A stretch of 21,885 bases of DNA, from positions 1 to 21,885 of the IMG/VR virus record IMGVR_UViG_3300034375_010564; one strand, given 5' to 3'. Shown in pieces: positions 7,360 to 15,641 of this stretch. The notes under the pieces are model-generated. The model saw nothing but the letters and a program-made list of their open reading frames with translations, was not told the DNA's origin and ran no database searches. Origin of the DNA: a virus. The stretch's first letter is position 1. The number at the start of each line of letters is the position of its first letter. The translations under genes and the position numbers were made by a program.

Positions 7360-7800
7360 ATGTTAAATGCTAGCAAAATATACGATATTACGGTAGCATT
7401 TGGCCTTTATAAACTGTTTCCTCGCTATTCAAATCACACGTACGAGGACGTGCACACACATATAGCCCCTTCGATTGAACTGGATCAATATAAGATTCAT
7501 TACAACAAAGGTGTTCCCTATGCGTTTACTAACTGGGCGTTTTTGAATGAGGATGCAGAACAAAGATTTATGACCACAGCTATGCTAAACCCTGAAGATT
7601 ATAACTCGGGCAACAGACCGTGGCACGTGGACACCGTTTGTACCGGTAATATAAAAACCGTTATGAAATGGACAAAACAGTACTTTACAAACCTTTTAGG
7701 TTATAATAAACCTGTAAAATGGCTACGTGTATCAGATGACGATGAGATTACACGAGTAGCTGTACGATATACAAAGGAGCACTATGGGCGCAATAAGTAA
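7360..7800 (+). CDS. HlyC-like toxin-activating lysine acyltransferase
   Basis: ATG 7360 gives 146 residues; an in-frame TTG at 7327 would lie in the previous gene. The pattern fits the RTX toxin acyltransferase family: AFGLYKLFPRYSNH, then HIAPSIELDQYKI, GVPYAFTNWAFLNEDAEQRF (compare PVAYCSWANLS in HlyC), EDYNSGNRPWHVD (compare EDWTSGDRKWFID) and a helix before the C-terminus. His26 and Asp91 would match HlyC catalytic His23 and Asp92. Known members move a fatty acyl chain from acyl-ACP to internal lysines of a toxin. No RTX toxin gene lies here; neighbours are glycosyltransferases and ejection proteins, so a virion protein is the likelier substrate. Overlaps the next gene by 17 bases. Confidence 0.72.
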   Translation: MLNASKIYDITVAFGLYKLFPRYSNHTYEDVHTHIAPSIELDQYKIHYNKGVPYAFTNWAFLNEDAEQRFMTTAMLNPEDYNSGNRPWHVDTVCTGNIKTVMKWTKQYFTNLLGYNKPVKWLRVSDDDEITRVAVRYTKEHYGRNK

Positions 7801-9160
7801 AGCCGTCAACAAAATCATACCCAAAGAGATTAGACCGATTCTGCCATTTGCAGCATCGATGTTTGGTGGTCCTATCATAGGTGCAGGTTTAGGTAAACTT
7901 GGAGTTGGTTCTCAATTTTTAGGTTCTGCTTTAGGAAAAGGTTTAACAGGTGGTATTACTAATTTAGCTACTCAAGCTTTAACAGGTGGTAAGATAAGTC
8001 CTCGCTCCGCAATTCTATCGGGATTGATGAGTGGTGGTGGTAGTTTCTTACGTTCTCCTGGTGGTTTAGCTGCAACAAAGTTTGGTCAAAAATTAGCACC
8101 AAGTACATTAGAGGCGCTACAAGGTGTCGGACAAGTTTTAGATCCCGCAGAAATAACAGCAGAGGGTTATTCTTTAACAGGAACCGGTGAAGGACTAAGT
8201 CCTATTACGAGACCTGGCTATGCTGCATTAACAGTCGGTGGTGCTGAAGCGGCGTATCAAACCGCTGAAGAAGAGCAAAGAAAATTCGAAGAGGAGCAAG
8301 CGGCAAGTGAAGCTTCTCAAAGAGCCGATATGGCATCAAGAGCTGAATATTTAAGAAACTATGCAGAACTTGCTGGATATTCTGAGGAAGAAATAAATGA
8401 TTTATTAGACCGATATGGCTATTCCGGTTATCGAATGGGTGGCCGAGTTGGTTTTGAAATAGGTGGTATGTCGGATTTAGGAATATTATTTTCTAAGATA
8501 ACAGGTAAAAAACCAACTGAAGAATCTTTAATGGATTTAAGATCACGATACGCTAAAGAAATAGAAAACGAAATGATTGGTGAATTAGACACTGATTATC
8601 CTTCTGTAGAAATATTGAATCAAATTAGAAACGAAGCTAATAGACAAGCAGATATGGCTTTAAATAAATATATGGAAAGTTTAGGAATGGAGCCTTTCAA
8701 CCCACCCGAAGGTTCTGTTGGTGCTGATGTCATTGAACAAATTATGGGACCTCGAGAAGAAGGCCTCATTAGAGAAGATAGTCAAACTCCAGGGCAAGAA
8801 GCTCTTAAAGGATTAAAAGACTTTGATGTTTTACCTCCAATGGGAGAAGCCTTTCAAGGTGCAAGCGAAATGGGTTATATGGATGAATTTATGGAACGTC
8901 TTTTAAATTCAAGAAGAGGTAAGGCAAACGGTGGTTTAATGAATTTAAAAATGGGTGGTATGCCCATGGAAATGGATTTACGTGGTGGTGGTTTTGTACC
9001 AATCGGTCGAAAAGAACGTGCGGATGATGTTCCGGCAAGACTATCTAAAAATGAATTTGTCATGACCGCTGATGCAGTCAGAGCTGCCGGTGGAGGAAGT
9101 GTTAACAAAGGTGCGAAAAGAATGTATGATTTAATGAATAAATTGGAGGCTAGAGTTTAA
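7784..9160 (+). CDS. Predicted internal virion/ejection protein with conserved C-terminal module
   Basis: The start ATG 7784 follows AAAGGAG. The 458-residue protein opens with a Gly/Ala-rich membrane-active-looking region (residues 16-110, for example PFAASMFGGPIIGAGLG), then a charged coiled-coil stretch (about 160-205), then MGGRVGFEIGGM (about 218-229). The last 60 residues (GGFVPIGRKERADDVPARLS, then KNEFVMTADAVRAAGGG and a helix) match a module I recall at the ends of marine podovirus proteins. Position and composition fit a T7 gp14-like ejection protein that crosses the host outer membrane. The role is inferred from position; the C-terminal module is recognised by memory only. Confidence 0.68.
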   Translation: MGAISKAVNKIIPKEIRPILPFAASMFGGPIIGAGLGKLGVGSQFLGSALGKGLTGGITNLATQALTGGKISPRSAILSGLMSGGGSFLRSPGGLAATKFGQKLAPSTLEALQGVGQVLDPAEITAEGYSLTGTGEGLSPITRPGYAALTVGGAEAAYQTAEEEQRKFEEEQAASEASQRADMASRAEYLRNYAELAGYSEEEINDLLDRYGYSGYRMGGRVGFEIGGMSDLGILFSKITGKKPTEESLMDLRSRYAKEIENEMIGELDTDYPSVEILNQIRNEANRQADMALNKYMESLGMEPFNPPEGSVGADVIEQIMGPREEGLIREDSQTPGQEALKGLKDFDVLPPMGEAFQGASEMGYMDEFMERLLNSRRGKANGGLMNLKMGGMPMEMDLRGGGFVPIGRKERADDVPARLSKNEFVMTADAVRAAGGGSVNKGAKRMYDLMNKLEARV

Positions 9161-9936
9161 TGCCAGAAGAACAAGTCACGGTAACGAAACCCGCGCCGTT
9201 TATAGAAGCGGCAGGGACAATATTAACCGAAAAATTAATGGAGCAGTTAGGCCCGACAGGTGCTATTGACTACTCTTCTTTTTATGAAATAGATCCAGAG
9301 ACTGGTAAACCCATACAGGTAGCAGAAGAAACAGCTTTACAGGAAGGTGCCTATAAATCTGCGGCAGGTCTTGGTTCACTATTAGGTCCTGATGCTTATA
9401 AACCATATATGTCTCCTTATCAGGAAGAAGTTATTAAAGCAACCGAAGCCGGATTAGAAAGACAAAAAGCAAAAGCAATGAGAGATTTATCTGCTCAAGC
9501 AATTGGTGCAGGTGCTTTTGGTGGCGCTCGTGAGGGTGTTGCTCGAGGTGAATATCTCGCTGCACAAGATGTTGCAGCGCAACAAGCTTTAGCACAATTA
9601 CGTCAAGCTGGATTTGAATCCGCTCAACAACAAGCTCTACAACAATTAGCCGCGTCTCAAGGTTTAGGACAATATCAACAACAAATGGGATTAGCACAAC
9701 AAGCTCAACAACAAGCGATTATTGATGCTGCTGCTCAACTTGAAAGAGAACAAGCTTTTGCACCACAACAACAAATAGGTTTTGTCGGGCAACAACTAAC
9801 AGGTTTAATGGGTGGTTATCCCGCACAATCAACTTTCCAAACAACAACCACACCACCCCCTAGTCCTTTATCACAAGCATTAGGTATTGGTGCCGGACTT
9901 GCTGGTATTGGGGGTCAATTAGGATTATTTGGATAA
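9160..9936 (+). CDS. Predicted internal virion (DNA ejection) protein, Gln/Ala-rich
   Basis: ATG overlaps the previous stop (TAATG) with TTGGAGG upstream. The 258-residue protein has a conserved-looking segment YMSPYQEEVIKATEAGLERQ followed by AIGAGAFGGAREGVARGEY (about residues 85-130), then long Ala/Gln-rich helices (130-205), a Pro/Thr linker and a Gly-rich hydrophobic tail GIGAGLAGIGGQLGLFG. Such SPYQ and GAFGG segments occur in phage DNA-transfer proteins of marine phages. It probably forms part of the ejection channel with its neighbours. No enzymatic motif is seen. Confidence 0.65.
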   Translation: MPEEQVTVTKPAPFIEAAGTILTEKLMEQLGPTGAIDYSSFYEIDPETGKPIQVAEETALQEGAYKSAAGLGSLLGPDAYKPYMSPYQEEVIKATEAGLERQKAKAMRDLSAQAIGAGAFGGAREGVARGEYLAAQDVAAQQALAQLRQAGFESAQQQALQQLAASQGLGQYQQQMGLAQQAQQQAIIDAAAQLEREQAFAPQQQIGFVGQQLTGLMGGYPAQSTFQTTTTPPPSPLSQALGIGAGLAGIGGQLGLFG

Positions 9937-11096
9937 TGAGTAGAATATTAAAAAGACCAATGTTTCGTGATGGTGGCCGAGCCAATAGTAAAGGCACAGG
10001 TATTATGACGGGGATCGAGGACCGCGAAGAGTATAAAGTTGGTGGTGATGTTAATTTTTACCCTAGAACAACAGTTCCTACTATTCAAGATATTTTAGAA
10101 AGAGGTTATGGAAGTGTTGGAGCAAAATTATTTGCAGGGCAAAGAGCAAAAGAATCAGCAGCATCAGAAGTTGCAAGAGCACAAGATTTATATAATAAAT
10201 TAGGTTTTGTTCCTAATATTGAAACTCTTCCTTCTTTACCTTATGAACCTACAGGAAAACCTTTTCAAGGACAGCCTAGTTTTAGATCAGTACAAGAACC
10301 TTCTGTCTATACTCCTGAAACTACTGAAACTATTGAAACTACTGAAACTACACAGGAAACAACACCAAAAACAACACCAGAACCAAAATCAGATGAAATA
10401 GATTTTTCAGATTTTGAAGAATCTGTAAGAGGAAAATCAGAAATTTTTGAAAAAATGTTAACCGAAGGTGGTAAAAAACAAGCAGTGTTTAAAGCGTTAA
10501 CTGCTGCCGCTCCGGAACTACTAAAAGAAGATTATGGAGCCGCTATCAAAGCTGCGGGAGAAGAGCTATCCACAGTTGAAGATGTAAAAAAACAAGCAAA
10601 ACTTTTAGCTATTCAAGAAGAAATTAAACTACGACAAATAAAAGCTGCGGCAGAAGCAAAAGCAACTGGTTCTGATTCTTTACAAAAATATCAAGAATTA
10701 AGTACTTTATACCCTAATATGGATGATGAGGAAAAAAGAGCGATTGCTTTTGGAACTCAGTATCAGAAAAAAGAATCTCCGGAAGATGTTAGATTTACGG
10801 AAAGACAAACAATTCAAGCAGGGACAGATACTTTTAAAAAGAATAATAGTGCTGGTTATGAACAAGCTGCTGTTGAATCTGTTCAATATGGAATTGATAC
10901 AGTGCCTTATATAAAAGCAGATCCTGCTGATCCACAATCAGAAAGAATTATTGATTCTAGTGTATTTAGATATCCAGGGCAAACATTATTCGATCCAATC
11001 CTAAGACAGTTTTATGTTGTTAGTTCAGATGGAACTGTTGAGCCATTTAAAAATAGAAAAGACGCTTTAGATTTCGCTAAACAACAAGTAGAATAA
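9936..11096 (+). CDS. Predicted internal virion protein with N-terminal GG-GTGIM motif
   Basis: The start overlaps the previous stop (TAATG). The 386-residue protein begins with RPMFRDGGRANSKGTGIMTG, a short Gly-rich motif shared by many marine podovirus ejection proteins. Next come a helical segment, a Pro/Thr/Glu-rich spacer (about 110-155, with ETT repeats), two long charged helical regions (about 160-270) and a C-terminal domain ending at Glu386. The role in the virion interior is inferred from gene order (between two ejection candidates and the 1357-aa core protein). No catalytic motif is visible. Confidence 0.65.
   Translation: MSRILKRPMFRDGGRANSKGTGIMTGIEDREEYKVGGDVNFYPRTTVPTIQDILERGYGSVGAKLFAGQRAKESAASEVARAQDLYNKLGFVPNIETLPSLPYEPTGKPFQGQPSFRSVQEPSVYTPETTETIETTETTQETTPKTTPEPKSDEIDFSDFEESVRGKSEIFEKMLTEGGKKQAVFKALTAAAPELLKEDYGAAIKAAGEELSTVEDVKKQAKLLAIQEEIKLRQIKAAAEAKATGSDSLQKYQELSTLYPNMDDEEKRAIAFGTQYQKKESPEDVRFTERQTIQAGTDTFKKNNSAGYEQAAVESVQYGIDTVPYIKADPADPQSERIIDSSVFRYPGQTLFDPILRQFYVVSSDGTVEPFKNRKDALDFAKQQVE
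10317..10352 (+). repeat. Four 9-bp tandem repeats (GAAACTAYT type)
   Basis: Four near-identical 9-base units (GAAACTACT, GAAACTATT, GAAACTACT, GAAACTACA) encode ETT ETI ETT ETT in the linker of the 386-aa protein. Gain or loss of a unit keeps the frame, so the linker length could vary between strains. Confidence 0.8.
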
Positions 11097-11106
11097 GGAG
11101 GCTATC

Positions 11107-14100
11107 ATGGCCGAATTCAAACTTAATCTTGATAAAATTCTACAAGACCAAACTTTCAACATTGCAGGGCCCGGAGAAAGTTTTAAAGTTGATCTTAGTA
11201 AAATAACTGGTCAAGAACCAAAAGATATTGCTGAAGAAACAAAAAAAGAAGTAGAAGAACCTGATGAAAATGATGTTGGTACTATTGAATCTGTTTTAAA
11301 TGGTATTGCTTCAGGTGTTCTTAAAATACCTGAAGGTGTAGTTTCTTTAGGTGCTTCTCTTTATGATTTAGGAGCAGATACTAATACTGCTGCTAAAGTA
11401 GAAGAATGGTTTGATAAAGTTAATATCTTTGATGAAAAAGCAGAAGCTACCACAGCAGGAAAAATAACAGAAACCTTGGTTAACTTAGGTATACCAGGGG
11501 GAGTTGCTTTTACCAAAGGGGCTAGTCTTGCAAGTAAGGCTTTACGATCAAAAAAATTAGGAAAATATTTTACAGTTAAAAATCCTGCTTTAAAAGAAGC
11601 AGGGGATATCGCTGTTGATTTAAATAAGAAAGGTAAAATAGCTAAGTATGGAGCAGCATCTTTAGCAGGAGGTGTGGCAGATGCTATTGCTGTAGGTGAT
11701 GTTGAAAAAATAGGAACCTTTGGAGACATGTTAGGGGGTCCTACAGAATTAGACAGAAGTCAAATTGATGACCCCATGCAAGAAATTGTTAACCGAATTA
11801 AGTTTGGAACTGAGAGTGCTTTGTTTTCGGGTCTAATTGGTGGCACAGGTACTATTATTAAAAGACTAGCAACACGTGGAGAAAAATTAGCACGAAGTAA
11901 TAAAACTACAGATAGAATTTTATCTAAAATATATGAGGCAGTAACACCCGCAGGAAGAAAAGGAAAAGCTGCATATGAATCTGAACAGTTTTTTGCAGGT
12001 TCTAAAAAAGCAGATTTAAATAATGCTAGAAGAATAGCTGAAAGTTTAACAAAAGATATTGATTCTGTTTTTCCTTTTTATAGAAATATTTTTAATCCAC
12101 TAAAATTAAATCGAAGAACAGTTGCTCGGAAAAAATTTAATCAAGCTTTAATATCAGGAGCACCTAAATATTTAGATGAACGTGGTAATGAACTTATTGG
12201 AAATTTTAAAAAAAGTAGCATTGCTAAAGTTTTAATACCTAAAATAGATAAGGCAACAAGAGAAGAATTAAAATCTTTTGTTAAAAAAACAGGAGGTAAT
12301 ACAAAAAATTTAGACCAAGCTTTAAATAAAATGGATATGATTAGAACAGGAAAATTATCAGAATTATTTACAAACTTAGGACAATTAATTAAACCAAGAC
12401 AATGGAAAGAATTTCAAGAAAATCTTGAAACCAAATGGGGCGATTGGTTAAGTTCTACTTATGATATTTTAGAAAAACCCGCTCTTCTTCCTTTCTATCA
12501 AGCCAATAAAGCAACAGAACAAAATTTACAAAGATTTATAAAAGCCATTCAAGAAGTAGGAAAGAAAAAAGGAAAAGATATTCCTTATTCAGAAGCCGAG
12601 TTTTATGCATCGCGGGCTGTGGAAACAGCAGAAATACCCAAAGGTATTACTTTTAGTGAGAAAAGATTTCCAGGAGCAACTATAGAAGGCGAACCTTTTT
12701 TTGTACAAAATAGTTTAATGGATAGTCTTAATAGTAAAACAAGAATGAGTATTAAAGTTTTAGAACCGGAGTTACAAAGAGCCTTAAATAAAGCCTTAGG
12801 TAAAATAGAAGACCCTGTTCTAACAGTGCTATCTGGTGTAGAACGCTTATCTACAATAGTTAGAAAAAATCAATACTTTGATGATTTAATAAAAATTTCT
12901 GATGACGCAAAATTAAAAAATCCTGGAGAAGGAGGATTATTTTTTGATACAGCTGGGCAGGCCGGTGCTGTTTTTGGTAGAAATAATGTTGGTCAAGTTC
13001 AAATGGATCCAAACAAATTTTACGATATAGGAGGAACTAATCCCTTAAATGGTAAATACACTTCTGTTGGGTTAAAAGAAGCTTTAGAAGAAGGACAAAA
13101 AAATCTTATTAATAATAAAACATTATCTTTTATTTATGACAGTTTTATTCTTTATCCAAAAGCTGCATCACAAATAGCCAAAACAATTCTTTCTCCTATC
13201 ACACACGCGCGTAACTTATTTAGTGCAACTTCTTTTATGTTTGCTAATGGTTTTATACCAGGTGTTACTGTATCTCCTTTGGATATGAGTAAGGCATTTA
13301 AAACATCTTTTAATGCTATTCGACAAGGGGGTAAAGAAGGCCAAGAACTTTATGAAAAACTTTTAAGAGCGGGAGTTGTAGATTCTAGTGTCACCTATGG
13401 TGATTTATCAGGTCTTTTAAAAGATATTAAATTTGGTGAAGGTTTAACTAATCTTAATTTCTTCAAATTTATTACAAGACCTTTTTTAAAAATAGGAAGA
13501 GTTGCGGGAGACTTATATACCGCTGAAGATGATTTAATTAAAATTATGACCTTTGCAATGGAAAAGCAAAGATATGATAGAGCCTTTAGAAAAGCGTTTA
13601 GAAAAGCAGGAGTTCCAGACGGAGATGCCTTTATAGAAATACCTGGAATGAATCCTATAAAACTAGGATCTAAAGAATATGATGAATATCTTTTTAATGT
13701 CTCTGCTGATCTAGTAAAAAATAATGTTCCTAACTATGCTCGTGTGGGTCAATTAGTAAAAGATATTAGAAGAGCACCTGTTGGTAACTTTGTATCTTTT
13801 CCCGCGGAAATAATGAGAACTTCTACAGGTATTATAGACACTGCTTTAAAAGAACGTGCATTTACTATTCCTATTAAAGATGCAACAGGGAAAGTTATTA
13901 GTGAAGTAAAACCATTACAAGGAATTGCACTAAAAAGATTAATTGGTTTTGGATCAACCGTAGCAGTTGTTCCTTATACAACAGTAGAAATGTTTAAAAC
14001 CATTTATAATATTAGTGATCAACAACTAGAAGCAATGAGAAATTTTGTAGCTGATTGGTCTAAAAATTCGACACTTCTTCCAATGAAAGATGAAAAAGGA

Positions 14101-15180
14101 AATTATTATACGATTGATTTTTCACATGCCAACGCCTATGACACTATTATAAGACCTATACAAACTGTTATAAATGCTGTAGCAGAAGGAAGAGAAGACA
14201 ATGATGGAATCATGGATGATTTTATGATTGGTCTTTTCAGAGCAACTAAAGAATTAGGAGAACCTTTTATTAGTGAATCTATTTGGTTTGAAGCAGCGGC
14301 TGATATTATTTTTAGAAAAGGTGAAACAAGAGATGGAAAAACTTTATATACAGAAGCAACTCCATATGATGAAAGAGTAAGTGCGATTATTGATCACTTA
14401 TTAACTTCTTTTACACCAGGCTCTCTACCCGCATTCGAAAGAATTGATTATGCGATTACTGCTTTTGATACACCCCTTCAAGGTAAAAAAGGAAAATATG
14501 ATGAAAGAGGTAATACTTATGAATTAGGTCCTGAATTAGCAGGTATTGTTGGATTACGTCCTGTTAAATTAGAGCCTGAAAGAGGCATGCGATATAAACT
14601 TTTTGATTATAATACTAAAATAGGAAATGCTAGAAGAGAATTTACTAGTAAACTATTAAGAGGTGGCCCTGTAGAACCAAGTGAAATTATTGATAGATTT
14701 CAAATTACTAACCAAGCTGCGTATAATGCTAAAAAACAATTGTTTAAAGAATATTGGGGAGCTTTATCTTTAGGTGTTAATCAAGAGGAATTAGATAATT
14801 TAATGATTGAACGTATAGGTAAAAAAGAATTAAACTATATTAAAGAAGGAATTTTTAATCCGATTAAGGTAAGCAAAAATGTACAAGAATTATTTGCAGA
14901 ACAAGCAGCAAACGTGGAACAAGTTAATCCTTATGAAATTTCATCTGATTATATTAATGATTTAATTAATATGTATAATGACCTTCCTTTGCTGATGGAT
15001 TCTTTACCTGTCTTTCCAAACCCTTTTGCAGAAATAGAATTAAAACCAACAGATACAAGTTATTTACCTCCTTCAGGGCAACCTGTAGTTAGTAATCAGC
15101 CAACAACAGTGTCTGGTTTAAATATAAAACAAAAAGGTCAACAAGTTTTTGGTTCACAAGATAAAATATTTGGAGGTTAA
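11107..15180 (+). CDS. Large internal virion core protein (1357 aa)
   Basis: This is the largest gene, with a strong AAGGAGG site 6 bases before ATG 11107. In length and position it matches T7 gp16-type internal core proteins that extend across the periplasm and inner membrane to lead DNA into the cell. The N-terminus is acidic and helical, then comes a Gly/Ala-rich region (about 60-180). A hydrophobic stretch containing SPITHARNLFSATSFMFANG (about 695-715) may be membrane-active, and the tail is Pro-rich, ending in Gly-Gly. I see no lysozyme or transglycosylase motif at either end, unlike T7 gp16. It is Lys-rich, which would suit a lysine acyltransferase substrate, but that is speculation. 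Confidence 0.72.
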   Translation: MAEFKLNLDKILQDQTFNIAGPGESFKVDLSKITGQEPKDIAEETKKEVEEPDENDVGTIESVLNGIASGVLKIPEGVVSLGASLYDLGADTNTAAKVEEWFDKVNIFDEKAEATTAGKITETLVNLGIPGGVAFTKGASLASKALRSKKLGKYFTVKNPALKEAGDIAVDLNKKGKIAKYGAASLAGGVADAIAVGDVEKIGTFGDMLGGPTELDRSQIDDPMQEIVNRIKFGTESALFSGLIGGTGTIIKRLATRGEKLARSNKTTDRILSKIYEAVTPAGRKGKAAYESEQFFAGSKKADLNNARRIAESLTKDIDSVFPFYRNIFNPLKLNRRTVARKKFNQALISGAPKYLDERGNELIGNFKKSSIAKVLIPKIDKATREELKSFVKKTGGNTKNLDQALNKMDMIRTGKLSELFTNLGQLIKPRQWKEFQENLETKWGDWLSSTYDILEKPALLPFYQANKATEQNLQRFIKAIQEVGKKKGKDIPYSEAEFYASRAVETAEIPKGITFSEKRFPGATIEGEPFFVQNSLMDSLNSKTRMSIKVLEPELQRALNKALGKIEDPVLTVLSGVERLSTIVRKNQYFDDLIKISDDAKLKNPGEGGLFFDTAGQAGAVFGRNNVGQVQMDPNKFYDIGGTNPLNGKYTSVGLKEALEEGQKNLINNKTLSFIYDSFILYPKAASQIAKTILSPITHARNLFSATSFMFANGFIPGVTVSPLDMSKAFKTSFNAIRQGGKEGQELYEKLLRAGVVDSSVTYGDLSGLLKDIKFGEGLTNLNFFKFITRPFLKIGRVAGDLYTAEDDLIKIMTFAMEKQRYDRAFRKAFRKAGVPDGDAFIEIPGMNPIKLGSKEYDEYLFNVSADLVKNNVPNYARVGQLVKDIRRAPVGNFVSFPAEIMRTSTGIIDTALKERAFTIPIKDATGKVISEVKPLQGIALKRLIGFGSTVAVVPYTTVEMFKTIYNISDQQLEAMRNFVADWSKNSTLLPMKDEKGNYYTIDFSHANAYDTIIRPIQTVINAVAEGREDNDGIMDDFMIGLFRATKELGEPFISESIWFEAAADIIFRKGETRDGKTLYTEATPYDERVSAIIDHLLTSFTPGSLPAFERIDYAITAFDTPLQGKKGKYDERGNTYELGPELAGIVGLRPVKLEPERGMRYKLFDYNTKIGNARREFTSKLLRGGPVEPSEIIDRFQITNQAAYNAKKQLFKEYWGALSLGVNQEELDNLMIERIGKKELNYIKEGIFNPIKVSKNVQELFAEQAANVEQVNPYEISSDYINDLINMYNDLPLLMDSLPVFPNPFAEIELKPTDTSYLPPSGQPVVSNQPTTVSGLNIKQKGQQVFGSQDKIFGG

Positions 15181-15182
15181 TA

Positions 15183-15641
15183 ATGAATCTATCACCACAC
15201 TTTACGTATCAAGAATTTATTAAATCACAAACAGCATCAAGAATGGGAATCGAAAATGAACCGGATGATGCTCAGTTATATAATATGAAAATGCTTTGTA
15301 TTAATATATTAGAACCCATTAGAGAAGCTTTTGACAAACCTGTCATTATTACATCGGGTTTTCGAAGTGTGAAACTTTGTGAAGCCATTGGTTCTTCTCC
15401 TAAATCACAACACGCCAAAGGCGAAGCTGCGGACTTTGAAATTCCTGGTGTATCGAATAAAGAAGTGGCCGATTGGATACATGAAAATCTACCTTATGAC
15501 CAATTAATTTTAGAATTTTATGATGGCAAAGACCCCAACAGTGGTTGGATTCATTGTTCTCACAAAGGAAGTAATCGAGGTCAGTATTTAATTGCCACTA
15601 AAAATAAATTAGGTATTACAGAATACAGTCAAGCTATTTAA
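15183..15641 (+). CDS. M15 family zinc peptidase (probable endolysin)
   Basis: The 152-residue protein carries the M15 layout: ITSGFRS (residues 56-62), SQHAKGEAADF with zinc ligands His77 and Asp84, a probable catalytic Glu111 in LILEFYD, and GWIHCSH with the third ligand His124. Such enzymes cut peptidoglycan stem peptides (L-Ala-D-Glu or D-Ala-D-Ala type). There is no signal peptide, so export would need a holin or use in the virion. It is the last gene of the rightward structural block, and its stop overlaps the convergent helicase by 8 bases. No holin candidate was recognised next to it. Confidence 0.87.
   Translation: MNLSPHFTYQEFIKSQTASRMGIENEPDDAQLYNMKMLCINILEPIREAFDKPVIITSGFRSVKLCEAIGSSPKSQHAKGEAADFEIPGVSNKEVADWIHENLPYDQLILEFYDGKDPNSGWIHCSHKGSNRGQYLIATKNKLGITEYSQAI

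Noticed and set aside
9434-9697. Minus-strand 87-codon frame opposite the Gln/Ala-rich ejection gene
   Set aside because: Leu/Val-rich translation is the complement of CAA/GCT-rich DNA; no start signals.
11361-11729. 122-codon open frame on the minus strand inside the large core-protein gene
   Set aside because: It is antisense to a clear gene and rich in Ala, Pro and Ser as expected for a shadow of a Gly/Ala-rich sequence; no ribosome site or family signal.
15331-15338. TTGACAAA inside the M15 peptidase gene (another copy at 21082-21089 in the helicase)
   Set aside because: These are single words in coding DNA without the partner arm at 36-37 bases and without a convincing -10.
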